Shown here: positions 23,463 through 32,833 of the stretch, in pieces | How the letters are laid out: each line of letters begins with the position of its first letter | Numbering within the stretch: position 1 is the first letter of the stretch | NCBI GenBank assembly: GCA_017470115.1 | Contig: JAFUEZ010000013.1 | Location: 1-37,981 of the forward strand | From: Bacilli bacterium | GTDB lineage: Bacteria > Bacillota_I > Bacilli_A > RFN20 > CAG-826 | Direction of reading: 5' to 3' | Length of the DNA: 37,981 nucleotides | Program-made: the position numbers and the translations under genes | The notes under the pieces: model-generated | Told to the model about the DNA's origin: nothing | What the model saw: the letters and a program-made list of their open reading frames with translations, nothing else | Database searches by the model: none

Positions 23463-23999
23463 ATGATTATATTAATTGGACCAAGCGCAAGCGGAAAAAC
23501 TGAAATAGCTAAGATATTGATAAAAGAGTATGGTTTTCAAAAATTTGTAACAACAACTACTCGTCAAATGAGAGTTGGTGAAATCAATGATGTCGACTAT
23601 CATTTTATTAGTGTTGAAGATTTTGCTCGTTATATAAAAGAAAATAAATTTATTGAATATGTTAATTACAATTCAAATTTCTATGGTACATATAAAAACG
23701 AAATCTCAAATTCAAAAGTTTTGATTGTTGAACCTAAAGGCCTTTCTTCATTCCTTGCCTTAAATGATCCAAACATTATTTCTTATTATATTGATTCTCC
23801 TAAAGACGTTAGAGAAGCTAGAATGATTGCTAGAAAAGACAAATTAGAAGACATCAAAAAACGTCTTGCCCTTGATGATGAATATTTTGAATCTTCCAAA
23901 AATTGTGTTAATGAGATCGTTTATAATGATGGATCAAAATCATTAGATGAGATTGCATTAAAAATATATAATTCGTACAAAAACAAAATTAAAAACTAG
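23463..23999 (+). CDS. Guanylate kinase
   Basis: The 178-residue protein has P-loop GPSASGKT at 6-13, followed by VTTTTRQMRVGEINDVDYHF, the GMP-binding signature (TTTTR-x-x-R-x-G-E-x2-x-x-D-Y-x-F). It converts GMP to GDP with ATP in the cytoplasm. Length is slightly below the usual 200 because the region after the lid is short. A second guanylate kinase elsewhere in the genome is likely but cannot be checked. It is the only + strand gene between the Tad operon and 31.2 kb; its stop codon is inside the terminator stem. Confidence 0.85.
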   Translation: MIILIGPSASGKTEIAKILIKEYGFQKFVTTTTRQMRVGEINDVDYHFISVEDFARYIKENKFIEYVNYNSNFYGTYKNEISNSKVLIVEPKGLSSFLALNDPNIISYYIDSPKDVREARMIARKDKLEDIKKRLALDDEYFESSKNCVNEIVYNDGSKSLDEIALKIYNSYKNKIKN

Positions 24000-24021
24000 T
24001 GCAAAATCGCACTAGTTTTTT
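23995..24021 (+). terminator. Bidirectional terminator between guanylate kinase and a CNNM gene
   Basis: ACTAGTGC and GCACTAGT form an 8-bp stem with an AAAATC loop and T6. A-rich flanks mean it also terminates from the minus strand. The guanylate kinase stop (23997-23999) is part of the stem. Confidence 0.9.
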
Positions 24022-24038
24022 AAAAAAGACTGCAAAAC

Positions 24039-25349
24039 CTACATTTTTTGTTTAACTTTTAGCTTTTTAATTGTATGCTTTTCATCAAGCGCAATGACTT
24101 TCATTTGAAGATTTTCAAATTGTATAACTTGATTTAATTTAGCAAAATTATCATCTAATAATTCGATGCAATATCCAGCGATTGTGACATATTCTGTATT
24201 AAGTTCATCATAATTAATAGCAAATAATTCACAGAAATCTTCTAAGTTCATTTGACCATCGACGATATAAGTATCATTTTTACCTTTGACATAAGGTTCA
24301 TCAGGATCATCGCTTTCATCCCAAATTTCGCCTACTATTTCTTCTAAAATATCTTCCATTGTTAAAACGCCTTCAGTGCCTCCATATTCATCAAGAATAA
24401 CGGCAAAATGTTTATGCGTTCTATTAAATTCTTTTAAGATATCATTAATTTCTGTTGAACGAGGGAAAACAAGGTGCTCAATTAACAAATCTTTAAGTTC
24501 AATATCTATACCTTTAAGCTTTGCTCTAACTAAGTCTTTAACAAGAACAAATCCAATAATGTTATCAATAGTGTCTTCATAAACTGGTACTCTACTGAAA
24601 TCATATAAATCAGCGTCTTTTAATATATCATCAATTTTTTCATCTACTTGTATGCCATAAACTTTAACTCTAGGAGTCATAATTTCATAAGCTTCTGTAA
24701 TTGCATAATCAATAGTCCCATGTAATATTTCAGCTTTTTCTTCATCAACTAGACCATCTTCTTCGATTTCATCAACCATTTCATGGAGTTCATCTTCACT
24801 CAACTTTGTTTCTTTAACATTTCGCCCAAAGAGTTTTGCAAAAGAATTTCCTAAAGATGAAATTACAAAAGTTAATGGGAAGAAAACATAATATAAAATA
24901 TTGATTATATTCGCATATTTAATAGATAATTTCGTGTTATAAACTTTACCAATAGATTTAGCAATAATTTCTCCGAAGGTTATCTTAAAAATGAGACATG
25001 TAAGAGATACGATCAAACCAACTGTTTCACTGATTTGCGTGATGTTTTCATCTCCTGCAAAAGCAATTAAAGCAATGTTAACACCAAGTAAGGTTGAAAT
25101 ACTGTCTAAACCAGCGTTGACGATATCATTTAAAAATAAAACTGTAGAAATTGTTTTATCATAATTTGCTGCAAGCTTATATGCTCTAGCGTGTGCTTTT
25201 TTAGCGTTTGGAGCATCTCTTAACATGGCTAATTTTGATAAATTAACACTTCCATAAGCCATATCAGAATTTGAGAAAATAAAGCTTAAGAAAAGCAAGA
25301 TTACAAGAACAATTGAATATATTAATACTAAAACTTGTTGCTTACTCAT
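24039..25349 (-). CDS. CNNM/CorC-family membrane protein (DUF21 + CBS pair + CorC_HlyC)
   Basis: A 436-residue protein with an N-terminal DUF21 membrane domain (about 1-175, three or four helices), a CBS pair (about 210-335; VKVYGIQVDEKIDDILKDA and FAVILDEYGGTEGVLTMEDI), and a C-terminal transporter-associated CorC_HlyC domain (YIVDGQMNLEDFCELFAI). Such proteins are linked to Mg2+/divalent cation efflux; the older name 'hemolysin' is not functional evidence. Its start overlaps the stop of its paralogue by eight bases. Confidence 0.9.
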   Translation of the reverse strand: MSKQQVLVLIYSIVLVILLFLSFIFSNSDMAYGSVNLSKLAMLRDAPNAKKAHARAYKLAANYDKTISTVLFLNDIVNAGLDSISTLLGVNIALIAFAGDENITQISETVGLIVSLTCLIFKITFGEIIAKSIGKVYNTKLSIKYANIINILYYVFFPLTFVISSLGNSFAKLFGRNVKETKLSEDELHEMVDEIEEDGLVDEEKAEILHGTIDYAITEAYEIMTPRVKVYGIQVDEKIDDILKDADLYDFSRVPVYEDTIDNIIGFVLVKDLVRAKLKGIDIELKDLLIEHLVFPRSTEINDILKEFNRTHKHFAVILDEYGGTEGVLTMEDILEEIVGEIWDESDDPDEPYVKGKNDTYIVDGQMNLEDFCELFAINYDELNTEYVTIAGYCIELLDDNFAKLNQVIQFENLQMKVIALDEKHTIKKLKVKQKM

Positions 25350-26466
25350 CTTTATTATCCTCGACTAAAGTGGATTGTTGCTCAGCGATTTCACCAACAA
25401 GTTCTTCTAAAATATCTTCCATTGTTATCATTCCAACGACTTTATCTTCATCCATAACAATAGCCATATGTTGCTTTTCTTTATTAAAAGATTTAAAGAC
25501 TTCATCAACCTTAGTATTTTTATTAACAAATAATGGTTTTGCTAAAATGCTTCTTATTTCTAAGTGTGGATCTTGACTATATTCTTTAAAATAAGTTTTG
25601 ACATTTAAAATTCCTATGATGTTATCAAGAGTTTCATCATAAATAGGAATACGTGAATAATTAACTTTTAAAATCTCTTCATTTAGTTTTTCTAAAGTTA
25701 ATTCATTAATATCAAGAGCATAAATTTCACTTCTATCTTTCAAAACTTGGTTTGTCTCAATTGTGTCGAAATAAAATGCTCTCTTTAAAATTTTCATTTC
25801 ATTTGGTTCAAGCAATTCTTCAACTTCTTCTTCGCTTTCAGATTCTTCTTCGGATTCACTACTTACAGCTTCATCAGCGGCTAAAATGAAATCTTCTTTC
25901 GTTAAAATTGATTCGTTTTTAAACTTAAATATTTTCTTTACTAATTTCAAAATCCCTGCAAAAAGCCAACGAATTGGTGAAATTAGATAATAAAACCCTA
26001 AAATAGGGTACACCAAGATTTCACAACTTTTATCTGGAATTTCTTTTGAAACAATTTTTGGAAGAACATCTGCAAATATATAAAACAAGACACCAACTAC
26101 AATGGTTGAAAGGATTGCTTCTAAACCTGATGCAAGATTATAAATATTTACAATATTATAAAAAAGGATAGCACTTAAAAATGACATAAGTGTTTGGACA
26201 ACATTATTGCCAATTAAAACGGTAACAAGTGTATCATCAAATTTTTCTACAAGAAATACTATTCTTTTAGCTTTTTTATTACCTTCTTCAGCCAAGACTT
26301 TATAATGATATTTATTGCAATTTGAAAAGGCGTTTTCACTTGCAGAAAACACTCCACTGATTATAAGAAAAACACCTATTAATATCCAACACACCCAATT
26401 TGGCATCCCCCAAACTGTTGTGTAATCATTTAAAATATTTACTTTAATAAAATCACTCGGCGACAT
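25342..26466 (-). CDS. CNNM/CorC-family membrane protein, short form without CorC_HlyC domain
   Basis: The 374-residue paralogue has a DUF21 membrane domain (about 20-190), an acidic insert (SSESEEESESEEEVEELLE), then a CBS pair (about 225-360). It ends just after MVGMITMEDILEELVGEIAE with no C-terminal CorC_HlyC domain. Known members of the family often pair with a longer copy, as here. It may form a heterodimer with the downstream long form (inference). The start has no ribosome site and a good promoter directly ahead, suggesting a leaderless mRNA. Confidence 0.88.
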   Translation of the reverse strand: MSPSDFIKVNILNDYTTVWGMPNWVCWILIGVFLIISGVFSASENAFSNCNKYHYKVLAEEGNKKAKRIVFLVEKFDDTLVTVLIGNNVVQTLMSFLSAILFYNIVNIYNLASGLEAILSTIVVGVLFYIFADVLPKIVSKEIPDKSCEILVYPILGFYYLISPIRWLFAGILKLVKKIFKFKNESILTKEDFILAADEAVSSESEEESESEEEVEELLEPNEMKILKRAFYFDTIETNQVLKDRSEIYALDINELTLEKLNEEILKVNYSRIPIYDETLDNIIGILNVKTYFKEYSQDPHLEIRSILAKPLFVNKNTKVDEVFKSFNKEKQHMAIVMDEDKVVGMITMEDILEELVGEIAEQQSTLVEDNKDE

Positions 26467-26475
26467 ATAGACAAT

Positions 26476-26504
26476 ATATTATCAAAAACTCTATTTTTTT
26501 ACAA
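26476..26504 (-). promoter_or_regulatory. Promoter of the CNNM pair, suggesting a leaderless mRNA
   Basis: On the minus strand TTGTAA (26499-26504) and TAATAT (26476-26481) are exactly 17 bases apart. Only nine bases separate the -10 from the ATG, so the mRNA would start at or within a few bases of the start codon. The -35 lies in the 3' end of the thymidine kinase gene. Confidence 0.6.
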
Positions 26505-27069
26505 CATGGCAATGGCGGCAGCGTGCTTCATAGCTTTCTGCTGCGCCAACTAAAACTACAGGATCATTAACACTTGCTGGCTCTCCATTAATTAAACGTT
26601 GTGTACGAGTAGCTTCTTTTCCACAAACAACACAAATAGCAGTTAATTTTGTAACATCTTCTGCTCTAGCTAATAATTGAGCTGTAATTGGAAATGGCTC
26701 GCCTTTAAAGTCCATATCAAGTCCAGCAGCAATTACTCTTAATCCTCTATCGGCTAATTCTTCAATAACATCAATTACGCCTTCATCAAAAAATTGAATT
26801 TCATCGATACAAATCGCTTCAGTTTTTGGCCCAACATGACGTAATATTTCACTCGATTTAGAAACACTAAATGCTTTATAAGATTTCTTATTATGAGAAA
26901 CGACTTCATCTTCACTATAACGATTATCAATTGATGGCTTAAAAACAACAAAATTCTTTTTTGCGTAAACTAATCTATTGATTCTACGTAATAATTCTTC
27001 ACTTTTTCCTGCAAACATAGGGCCACAAATTATTTCAATTGAGCCTCTTGATTTATCTTCGTTTCTCAT
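26491..27069 (-). CDS. tdk: Thymidine kinase (type II)
   Basis: The 192-residue protein has P-loop [10 protein letters not shown] (16-25), the catalytic Glu in ICIDEIQFF (Glu90), and a lasso/zinc region with C-x2-C (CVVC) and a final CRHC. It phosphorylates thymidine with ATP for DNA precursor salvage. Length and motifs are those of the bacterial/vertebrate TK1 family. AGGAAATATT precedes the start. It ends just before the CNNM promoter. Confidence 0.95.
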   Translation of the reverse strand: MRNEDKSRGSIEIICGPMFAGKSEELLRRINRLVYAKKNFVVFKPSIDNRYSEDEVVSHNKKSYKAFSVSKSSEILRHVGPKTEAICIDEIQFFDEGVIDVIEELADRGLRVIAAGLDMDFKGEPFPITAQLLARAEDVTKLTAICVVCGKEATRTQRLINGEPASVNDPVVLVGAAESYEARCRHCHVVKK

Positions 27070-27105
27070 AATATTTCCTTGCTTTCTAAATAATTTTAAA
27101 ACAAA

Positions 27106-27128
27106 AAGCCTCTTTTATAAAGAGGCTT
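27106..27128 (-). terminator. Terminator of the 663-residue membrane protein gene
   Basis: AAGCCTCTT and AAGAGGCTT form a 9-bp stem followed by TTTTTGTTTT on the minus strand. Confidence 0.88.
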
Positions 27129-27156
27129 TAAGCAAATTAATGCGTAATTAATTTAA

Positions 27157-29148
27157 TTATTTTGCTTGAGCTTTTTTAGCAGCTCTAGCTTGTGCTCTAA
27201 GTTCCTTTTTGACTTCGCCAACATAATCAACTTCAGCTTCTTCGGCAACTTTTGCGATGCCAGCTTTGTTCATTGTGTCGTTAACTAAATCTCTTGCTCT
27301 TCTAAGTGAGAGGTTTGATTTAACTCTGAAGACAAGTGGGATGTCCTTGTAAATTTCTTTACCTGAAGCATCACCAACAGGAATTGCACTATTTGCATAA
27401 TCTGCAGGGTTTAATGCGAAGTAGACTTTTAATTGTGAACCGCCAAGTGTGATCTTAGCATATGTGTTCTTATGAAGTCTGAATGTATCTCCGCTATTAG
27501 AAACTCTGTTCTTTAATCCATAACTTGCTAATAAATTCTTTAATGAATTATAAGCAGTTGCGATTTCTGGAGAGGCTTTTGCGAGTCTTTCGTTAAAGCT
27601 GAGATTTTCGATGGATTCTCTAACAGCTTTCTTCTTTAATTGTTGTTCTCTACCTCTTGGAACTACAACACGTGGTTGTGCTGGTTGTGGTTGAGGTTTT
27701 GCAACAGGAGCTGGTTTAGCAGCGACTGGTGCTGGTTTTGCTGCAGGTTTTGCAACTGGTTTTGGTTCTTCTTTGACTGGTTCTTCTTCAACGACTAAAT
27801 TTGATAAAGCGTTGGCGATTTCTTCAGCAACAAGAGCTCTTAATTGTTCTTCAGTGATTCCTTCTTCTTCAGCAGGAGCTTCTTCAACTACAGGAGCTGG
27901 TTTTTCTTCAACTACTGGAGCTGGTTTAGCTTCTTTAACTTTTTCAATCTTTTCAGGAACTGAAACAACTAGAGGAGGAATTGGTCTTTCAGCTGGTTTA
28001 GCTTCTTCGATTGCTTCGTGAACAAGTGTTCTTAATTCAACTTCACTAATTCCTTCTTCTGGTTCTTCTTCTTGAGAAGCAAGAAGATTGTTTTCTGCTA
28101 AAACTGAGACGACGACTTCTTTAATATCATCTTTTGTTAATTGATTTTCGCCTTCGACTCTTTTTGCAGCGTAGATACTTGTTTCGTCTTCTTTAACCTT
28201 CTTATCATCACTTGTATTGATGTATTGGACGACTAAAGGAGCATTATTACCTGTTGAGACGCTATTTCCGCCATTTGGTGGAAGAACGACTTGAGGTTGT
28301 TGATATGCATATGGAGCTGGTGCTGCGTAAACTGGTTCTTGTTGTTTACTTGCAACATTTTCAAATCCATGTGTCTTGTAATATTTTTGTCTCTTCTTTC
28401 TTTCTGCCTTTTCAAGGTAGTCATATTTATGTCTCTTTAAGTATGCGACAACGCCGAATCCATAAAGTGCACAATAAACGAGTGAGACAATAACGAAGAT
28501 AAGTGCTAAGCATGCGACAACAAATGTAACCCATGCTTTGATGATTGATTTTGTTTCTGCGCCTGCACTAGCTGCTCCACCCATACAAGTTGAGTAGATG
28601 AGTTGCATTAAGTAACCTTTAGCAAAATCGCCTGTACCAAGAGCGTTAACATCATATGTTTGTTTTCCATATAAAGCGCCTTGTAAGAAAACTAATAAGT
28701 AAAGGACGATAACTAATGGGATCAATGACCAGAAAATATTTAAGATCATTGATTTTTTCTTCTTATAAACAAATAATCCCCAGATTAAATAATAGAAGAA
28801 GAAAATAACATAAACTGCAATAGCGGCAGCAAAGCAATAGAATACGATGCCCTTTAAACCTAATGTCCAGGCAGCTGGATTCCAAAGGTTACAGAACATA
28901 TTAATGAAAGCACCGAATGCTTGATTGCCGTTTGCTAATGTGACACCTCTAAGCCAGTTGTTCATTAAAACATCTAGCCAAGTTGTGGCAAAGTTTGGAA
29001 TAGACAAGCCAGATGATCCGAAGATTGGTTCAACAGTTGCGCCTGCAATTCCACTAAATGTTGCGAATGCGACGAGCATTCCTAAAACTGCGATAATACC
29101 CCAGACAAGAGCGAGGAATAATCTTTTTGCTAATCCACCTTTAGTCAT
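27157..29148 (-). CDS. Membrane protein with acidic-proline stalk and conserved C-terminal domain (paralogue A)
   Basis: The 663-residue protein has four membrane helices (about 10-35, 110-145, 150-172, 205-235) and then a long disordered region rich in Glu, Pro, Ala and Val (about 270-510), with units such as PAPVVEEKPAPVVEE. A compact C-terminal domain of ~110 residues (about 525-640) follows, with YGLKNRVSNSGDTFRLH, LKVYFALNPADYANS and SLSLRRARDLVNDTM-like motifs. I recognise no named function. The tandem neighbour has the same architecture. ELRTLV-type segments in the stalk recur in both. It is probably an envelope-associated protein with a domain held away from the membrane; on which side of the membrane is not clear. 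AGGAGT precedes the start, 15 bases after the paralogue's stop. Confidence 0.7.
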   Translation of the reverse strand: MTKGGLAKRLFLALVWGIIAVLGMLVAFATFSGIAGATVEPIFGSSGLSIPNFATTWLDVLMNNWLRGVTLANGNQAFGAFINMFCNLWNPAAWTLGLKGIVFYCFAAAIAVYVIFFFYYLIWGLFVYKKKKSMILNIFWSLIPLVIVLYLLVFLQGALYGKQTYDVNALGTGDFAKGYLMQLIYSTCMGGAASAGAETKSIIKAWVTFVVACLALIFVIVSLVYCALYGFGVVAYLKRHKYDYLEKAERKKRQKYYKTHGFENVASKQQEPVYAAPAPYAYQQPQVVLPPNGGNSVSTGNNAPLVVQYINTSDDKKVKEDETSIYAAKRVEGENQLTKDDIKEVVVSVLAENNLLASQEEEPEEGISEVELRTLVHEAIEEAKPAERPIPPLVVSVPEKIEKVKEAKPAPVVEEKPAPVVEEAPAEEEGITEEQLRALVAEEIANALSNLVVEEEPVKEEPKPVAKPAAKPAPVAAKPAPVAKPQPQPAQPRVVVPRGREQQLKKKAVRESIENLSFNERLAKASPEIATAYNSLKNLLASYGLKNRVSNSGDTFRLHKNTYAKITLGGSQLKVYFALNPADYANSAIPVGDASGKEIYKDIPLVFRVKSNLSLRRARDLVNDTMNKAGIAKVAEEAEVDYVGEVKKELRAQARAAKKAQAK

Positions 29149-29163
29149 AACAAACTCCTATTC

Positions 29164-30867
29164 CTATTCTTCATCATCTGCTTCGCCATCTTCTTTTTCA
29201 GCGTTAGCAATTTCTGCGACCCAATCTCTTGGTTCGACTTTATCGACTTGTTCAAGTCCATTCTTATCCATACAATCTCTAATTAATTCTTCAGCTCTTC
29301 TAAGTGATAAGCCGCTCTTAACTTTAAAGACTAATGGAGTTTCAGCATACATTGCTTTTGAACTTGCGTCTTTAACTGGATATGTTGAGTTAGCATAATC
29401 TGCTGGATTAAGTGCGAGATAAAGTTTTAATGCTTTTCCTGCAACTGTAATCTTACAATATGTAACTCTGTGTAATCTGAATGAATCTCCACCATTAGAA
29501 ACTCTGTCATTTAAGCCATAAGCTTTTAAGAGTGATTTGATTTCATTGAATGCAGCCTTTAATGAATCATCTGCTGAATTTATTCTGTCAGTAAATGGAA
29601 TTCTAACTGCTTTAATTGTTTTACCTTCTTCGACAACAGGAACGCCTGCTTCACCAAATACTGGTTCTTCTTCTAAAGGTTGTGGTTCTTCTTGAACTGG
29701 TTCTTCTTCAACAACGACTTCTTCAGGCTGTTCTTCTTGAACTGGTTCTTCTTCAACTACAGGAGCTGGTTCTTCTTGAACTGGTTCTTCAACTGGTTCT
29801 TGAACTGGTTCTTCTTCAACTACTGGAGCTGGTTCTTCTTGAACTGGTTCTTCTTTGACTTCTTGAACTGGTTCTTCTGCTTTAGCTGGTTTTCTAGCAA
29901 GTTTTAAGCTAGCAATTGCTTTAGCGATTTCTTGAGCGACGACTAATCTGATTTGTTCTTCGCTTAATGATTCTTTTTGTTCTTCAGCTGGTTTTTCTTC
30001 AACTGGTTTTTCTTCAACTACTGGAGCTGGTTCTTCTTCAGGTTGTTCTGGTTCAACTTCCTTAACTTGTGTAGGAATTGCAAAGACGATTGGTGATTTG
30101 AAGATCTTCTTAGCTTCTTCATCGTTTGCTTGTTCAACTTCTTCTCTGACGATAGTTTTAATTTCTTCAGGTGTTAAAGATACATAAGGATATCTACATG
30201 GTTTCTTTTCAACACATGATCCGACTTGTCCTTCTTTATCATATTGTTTGACAACTAATAAACCTTTTTCTCTTTCAGGTTCTTCGGCTGGTTCTTCAAC
30301 TTTCTTTTCTTTCTTTCCGATTGCTCTTAATGTTGCAAAGAACATACCAACAATACCAACAATGGCAACAATACCTGCAGCTGCAACTAAAATAGCAAAG
30401 ATAGCAGCAACAGCACCATAATGGAAAGCGATAGCAGCAAAGAATGCTCTAACTAATGTTGTTCCGGAAACAGGACTATTGACATATTGTCCATAGTATA
30501 ATGCCAAGTATAAATAAAGTAATACTAGACATAAGACAAGGTTAAGAACGATAACCCCAACGAGTTTACCTTTTTTTCTGTTTAATGCGAGAATTAAAGG
30601 TAATAAGAAGAAAACGACTGTAGCAGCAACAGAGACATACCAAATGATGCTAGCAACGAGGTATTGGAAACTCCATAATCCTCCATTAGCAATTGTTAAT
30701 CCTGCAGCTCCAAAGTCACTTGCTTCTTTGACCCAGTGAATTGCGATAGCATTATCCCCTAAACTACCTGCAAGTACTGTGCCGAGAATGACTAGAACTA
30801 ATGCGACTACTGTGCCAACAATGGCTGTAATTGCAAAATTTCTCAATGCGTGGTTCTTTTTCTCCAT
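29164..30867 (-). CDS. Membrane protein with acidic-proline stalk and conserved C-terminal domain (paralogue B)
   Basis: The 567-residue protein repeats the plan of its downstream neighbour: four membrane helices (about 10-35, 66-95, 100-125, 145-185) and a stalk with many VEEEPVQEEPAPV units (about 260-415). The C-terminal domain (about 435-545) contains YGLNDRVSNGGDSFRLH, LKLYLALNPADYANS and SGLSLRRAEELIRDCM. A short acidic tail ends it (KEDGEADDEE). Function is unknown. The pair is cotranscribed (15-base gap). The strongly repetitive stalk makes the opposite strand open as well, but that is a composition effect. GGAGGAG precedes the start. Confidence 0.7.
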   Translation of the reverse strand: MEKKNHALRNFAITAIVGTVVALVLVILGTVLAGSLGDNAIAIHWVKEASDFGAAGLTIANGGLWSFQYLVASIIWYVSVAATVVFFLLPLILALNRKKGKLVGVIVLNLVLCLVLLYLYLALYYGQYVNSPVSGTTLVRAFFAAIAFHYGAVAAIFAILVAAAGIVAIVGIVGMFFATLRAIGKKEKKVEEPAEEPEREKGLLVVKQYDKEGQVGSCVEKKPCRYPYVSLTPEEIKTIVREEVEQANDEEAKKIFKSPIVFAIPTQVKEVEPEQPEEEPAPVVEEKPVEEKPAEEQKESLSEEQIRLVVAQEIAKAIASLKLARKPAKAEEPVQEVKEEPVQEEPAPVVEEEPVQEPVEEPVQEEPAPVVEEEPVQEEQPEEVVVEEEPVQEEPQPLEEEPVFGEAGVPVVEEGKTIKAVRIPFTDRINSADDSLKAAFNEIKSLLKAYGLNDRVSNGGDSFRLHRVTYCKITVAGKALKLYLALNPADYANSTYPVKDASSKAMYAETPLVFKVKSGLSLRRAEELIRDCMDKNGLEQVDKVEPRDWVAEIANAEKEDGEADDEE

Positions 30868-31191
30868 AAATCTCCTCCATACGCTTAAGAATTAACGACA
30901 GCATAGAATTAATTATCTATACTATTTAATTATCAGGCCTAAGCCTTCGCTTATTTGACACCTCCTCACCAAAAGAAATATCAATGATATTTGCGATATA
31001 TTTATTTTATTTCATTTGAAATTCTTTTTAAAGTAAAAATATATATTTTTTGCAAGTTTTTTGATTCATTTCGGCTTTTATTCGGAACAATAATTTTCAA
31101 ATTTTGACAGTGTAAAAATATTATGTAAAATATTCATAGTTATATGTAAAATATGTGATTAGAATTTTTTTATAATATTTATCAAAAATAC
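30868..31191. other. Intergenic region upstream of the paralogue pair
   Basis: About 320 AT-rich bases without a gene. A small hairpin, TAAGC-CTTC-GCTTA (30940-30953), lies next to an unused ribosome-site-like GGTGAGGAGGTG (minus strand, about 30959-30970) with no suitable start codon. The promoter of the paralogue pair should be here but is not clear. I see no other structure. Confidence 0.3.
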
Positions 31192-31221
31192 TTGCCAGTT
31201 AAACTTCTTATATGATATTAT
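31192..31221 (+). promoter_or_regulatory. Promoter of tRNA-Val
   Basis: TTGCCA (31192-31197) and TATTAT (31216-31221) are 18 bases apart, 12 bases upstream of the tRNA. Confidence 0.65.
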
Positions 31222-31233
31222 TATCAAGCGCTT

Positions 31234-31309
31234 GGGTATTTAGCTCAGCTGGGAGAGCATCCGTTTGACGTGCGGAAGGTCATAGGTTCGATCCCTATAG
31301 TACCCACCA
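31234..31309 (+). tRNA. tRNA-Val (GAC)
   Basis: Acceptor GGGTATT/AGTACCC, D arm GCTC-AGCTGGGA-GAGC, anticodon loop TTGACGT (anticodon GAC) and T loop TTCGATC are visible, with encoded CCA. It is a single tRNA transcription unit. Confidence 0.93.
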
Positions 31310-31320
31310 ACTTACGAATT

Positions 31321-31346
31321 ACACGATCTAGTATCGTGTTTTTATT
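31321..31346 (+). terminator. Terminator of tRNA-Val
   Basis: ACACGAT and ATCGTGT form a 7-bp stem followed by TTTTATTTT on the + strand, 12 bases after the tRNA. Confidence 0.85.
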
Positions 31347-31364
31347 TTATCTTTTTGACACATT

Positions 31365-31394
31365 AAAAAAACTCCTATTTCTTATAATAGGAGT
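31365..31394 (-). terminator. Terminator of the first M18 aminopeptidase
   Basis: ACTCCTATT and AATAGGAGT form a 9-bp stem followed by TTTTTTT on the minus strand. Confidence 0.88.
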
Positions 31395-31429
31395 CAAATA
31401 AACCTGCAAATATTAGCTAAATTACTCTT

Positions 31430-32800
31430 TTAAGCGTTTTTAATAAATGCTAAATATGCTTTATAAGCTTCAAAGACATCAATCTTTGAAACGATTTCCA
31501 TTGGTGAATGCATATTCAAAACTGGAATGCCAGCATCGATAACATCCATATTTAAATTTGCAAGGATGTAAGCGATTGTTCCACCACCACCTTGATCAAC
31601 TCTACCAAGTTCAGCAGTTTGATAATAGATATTGTTGTTATCCATAATTCGTCTGATTTCTGCAACAAATTCTGCGTTTGCATCATTACAACCTGATTTC
31701 CCTCTAGAACCTGTATATTTATTGAAAACTATACCATGATTTAAGAAGCAACTATTCTTGAGTTCATTAACGCCTAAGAATAAAGGATCAACCCCAGCTG
31801 AAACATCGCTTGATAACATCTTTGAATTTGTTAAAGCATCACGTAAAGCAAGTTCACTATATTCACCTTTGAGGTTCATAATTTTAGCGATTGCGTTTTC
31901 AAAGAATCTTGATTGAGCACCTGTTGCACCAATTGAACCTACTTCTTCTTTATCAACTAAGATTGTACAAACTGTTTTTTCAGGGACTTCATCAAAATCT
32001 AAAATTGCTCTTAAAGAAGTATAAGCACAAACTTTATCATCATGGCCATATCCAGCAATCATTGATGAATCTAAACCATAATCTCTTGCTGGTCCTGCTG
32101 GAACAACTTCGATTTCTGCAGATAAGAAATCCTCTTCTTCAATGCCATATTTTTGTTTTAAGATACGTAAAACATTCGCTTTAACTTTATCTTTTTCAGC
32201 ACCTTCTAAAGGCAATGAGCCAACTGTGATATCAAGAGCTTCTCCTTCAATTACTTTTGCAGCTGGTTTTTGAAGTTGATCAGCAGATAAATGAATTAAT
32301 AAATCTGAAATACCAACAACTGGGTCTCCTTCATTATCGCCAATATTTACTTCAACAGTTGTTCCATCTTTTTTACAAACAACTCCATAAAGAGCAAGTG
32401 GACGAGCAACAAATTGATATTTTTTAATTCCACCATAATAATGTGTATCTAAAAGAGCAAATTCAGTTGATTCATAAAGTGGATTTTGTTTTAAATCCAT
32501 TCTTGGAGAATCGATGTGAGCTCCTAAGATATTTAATCCATTTGCTAAATTGTCTTCACCTACTACAAATAAAGCGATGTTTTTATTTCTATTAATAACA
32601 TAAACTTTATCTCCAGGAACAAGTTCAATAAATTCTGAGATATCTCTAAATCCAGCTTCTTCAGCTAAAATCTTTGAATTTGTGACCATCAAACGTTCAG
32701 TTTTTGAATTGCTTAAAAAATCTCTATAATCTTCTGCAAATTCATAGACTTCTTTTAATGCTTCTCCAGCATATTTTTCAGCAGCATTTTTTCCGTACAT
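31430..32800 (-). CDS. M18-family aminopeptidase (first copy)
   Basis: The 456-residue protein matches bacterial M18 metallopeptidases. Metal ligands lie in LGAHIDSPRMD (His and Asp), YGHDDKVCAY, DKEEVGSIG (catalytic Glu pair) and the C-terminal NMHSPMEIVSK (His). SSDVSAGVDP and AELGRVDQGGGG are further family regions. It removes N-terminal residues, mostly acidic or uncharged, from peptides in the cytoplasm, using two zinc ions. GAGGTAAAAAC precedes the start. It follows the second M18 gene by 33 bases and probably shares its transcript. Confidence 0.93.
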   Translation of the reverse strand: MYGKNAAEKYAGEALKEVYEFAEDYRDFLSNSKTERLMVTNSKILAEEAGFRDISEFIELVPGDKVYVINRNKNIALFVVGEDNLANGLNILGAHIDSPRMDLKQNPLYESTEFALLDTHYYGGIKKYQFVARPLALYGVVCKKDGTTVEVNIGDNEGDPVVGISDLLIHLSADQLQKPAAKVIEGEALDITVGSLPLEGAEKDKVKANVLRILKQKYGIEEEDFLSAEIEVVPAGPARDYGLDSSMIAGYGHDDKVCAYTSLRAILDFDEVPEKTVCTILVDKEEVGSIGATGAQSRFFENAIAKIMNLKGEYSELALRDALTNSKMLSSDVSAGVDPLFLGVNELKNSCFLNHGIVFNKYTGSRGKSGCNDANAEFVAEIRRIMDNNNIYYQTAELGRVDQGGGGTIAYILANLNMDVIDAGIPVLNMHSPMEIVSKIDVFEAYKAYLAFIKNA

Positions 32801-32833
32801 GTTTTTACCTCGCTATCCTTTATTATATATTAA

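Noticed and set aside
29616-29907. Leu-rich or Phe/Trp-rich + strand frames in the stalk region
   Set aside because: They are antisense to the Glu/Pro/Val repeats of the 567-residue protein and result from its codon pattern.
30957-30970. Leader peptide after a GGAGG-like site
   Set aside because: No start codon at a workable distance; the only GTG overlaps the site itself.
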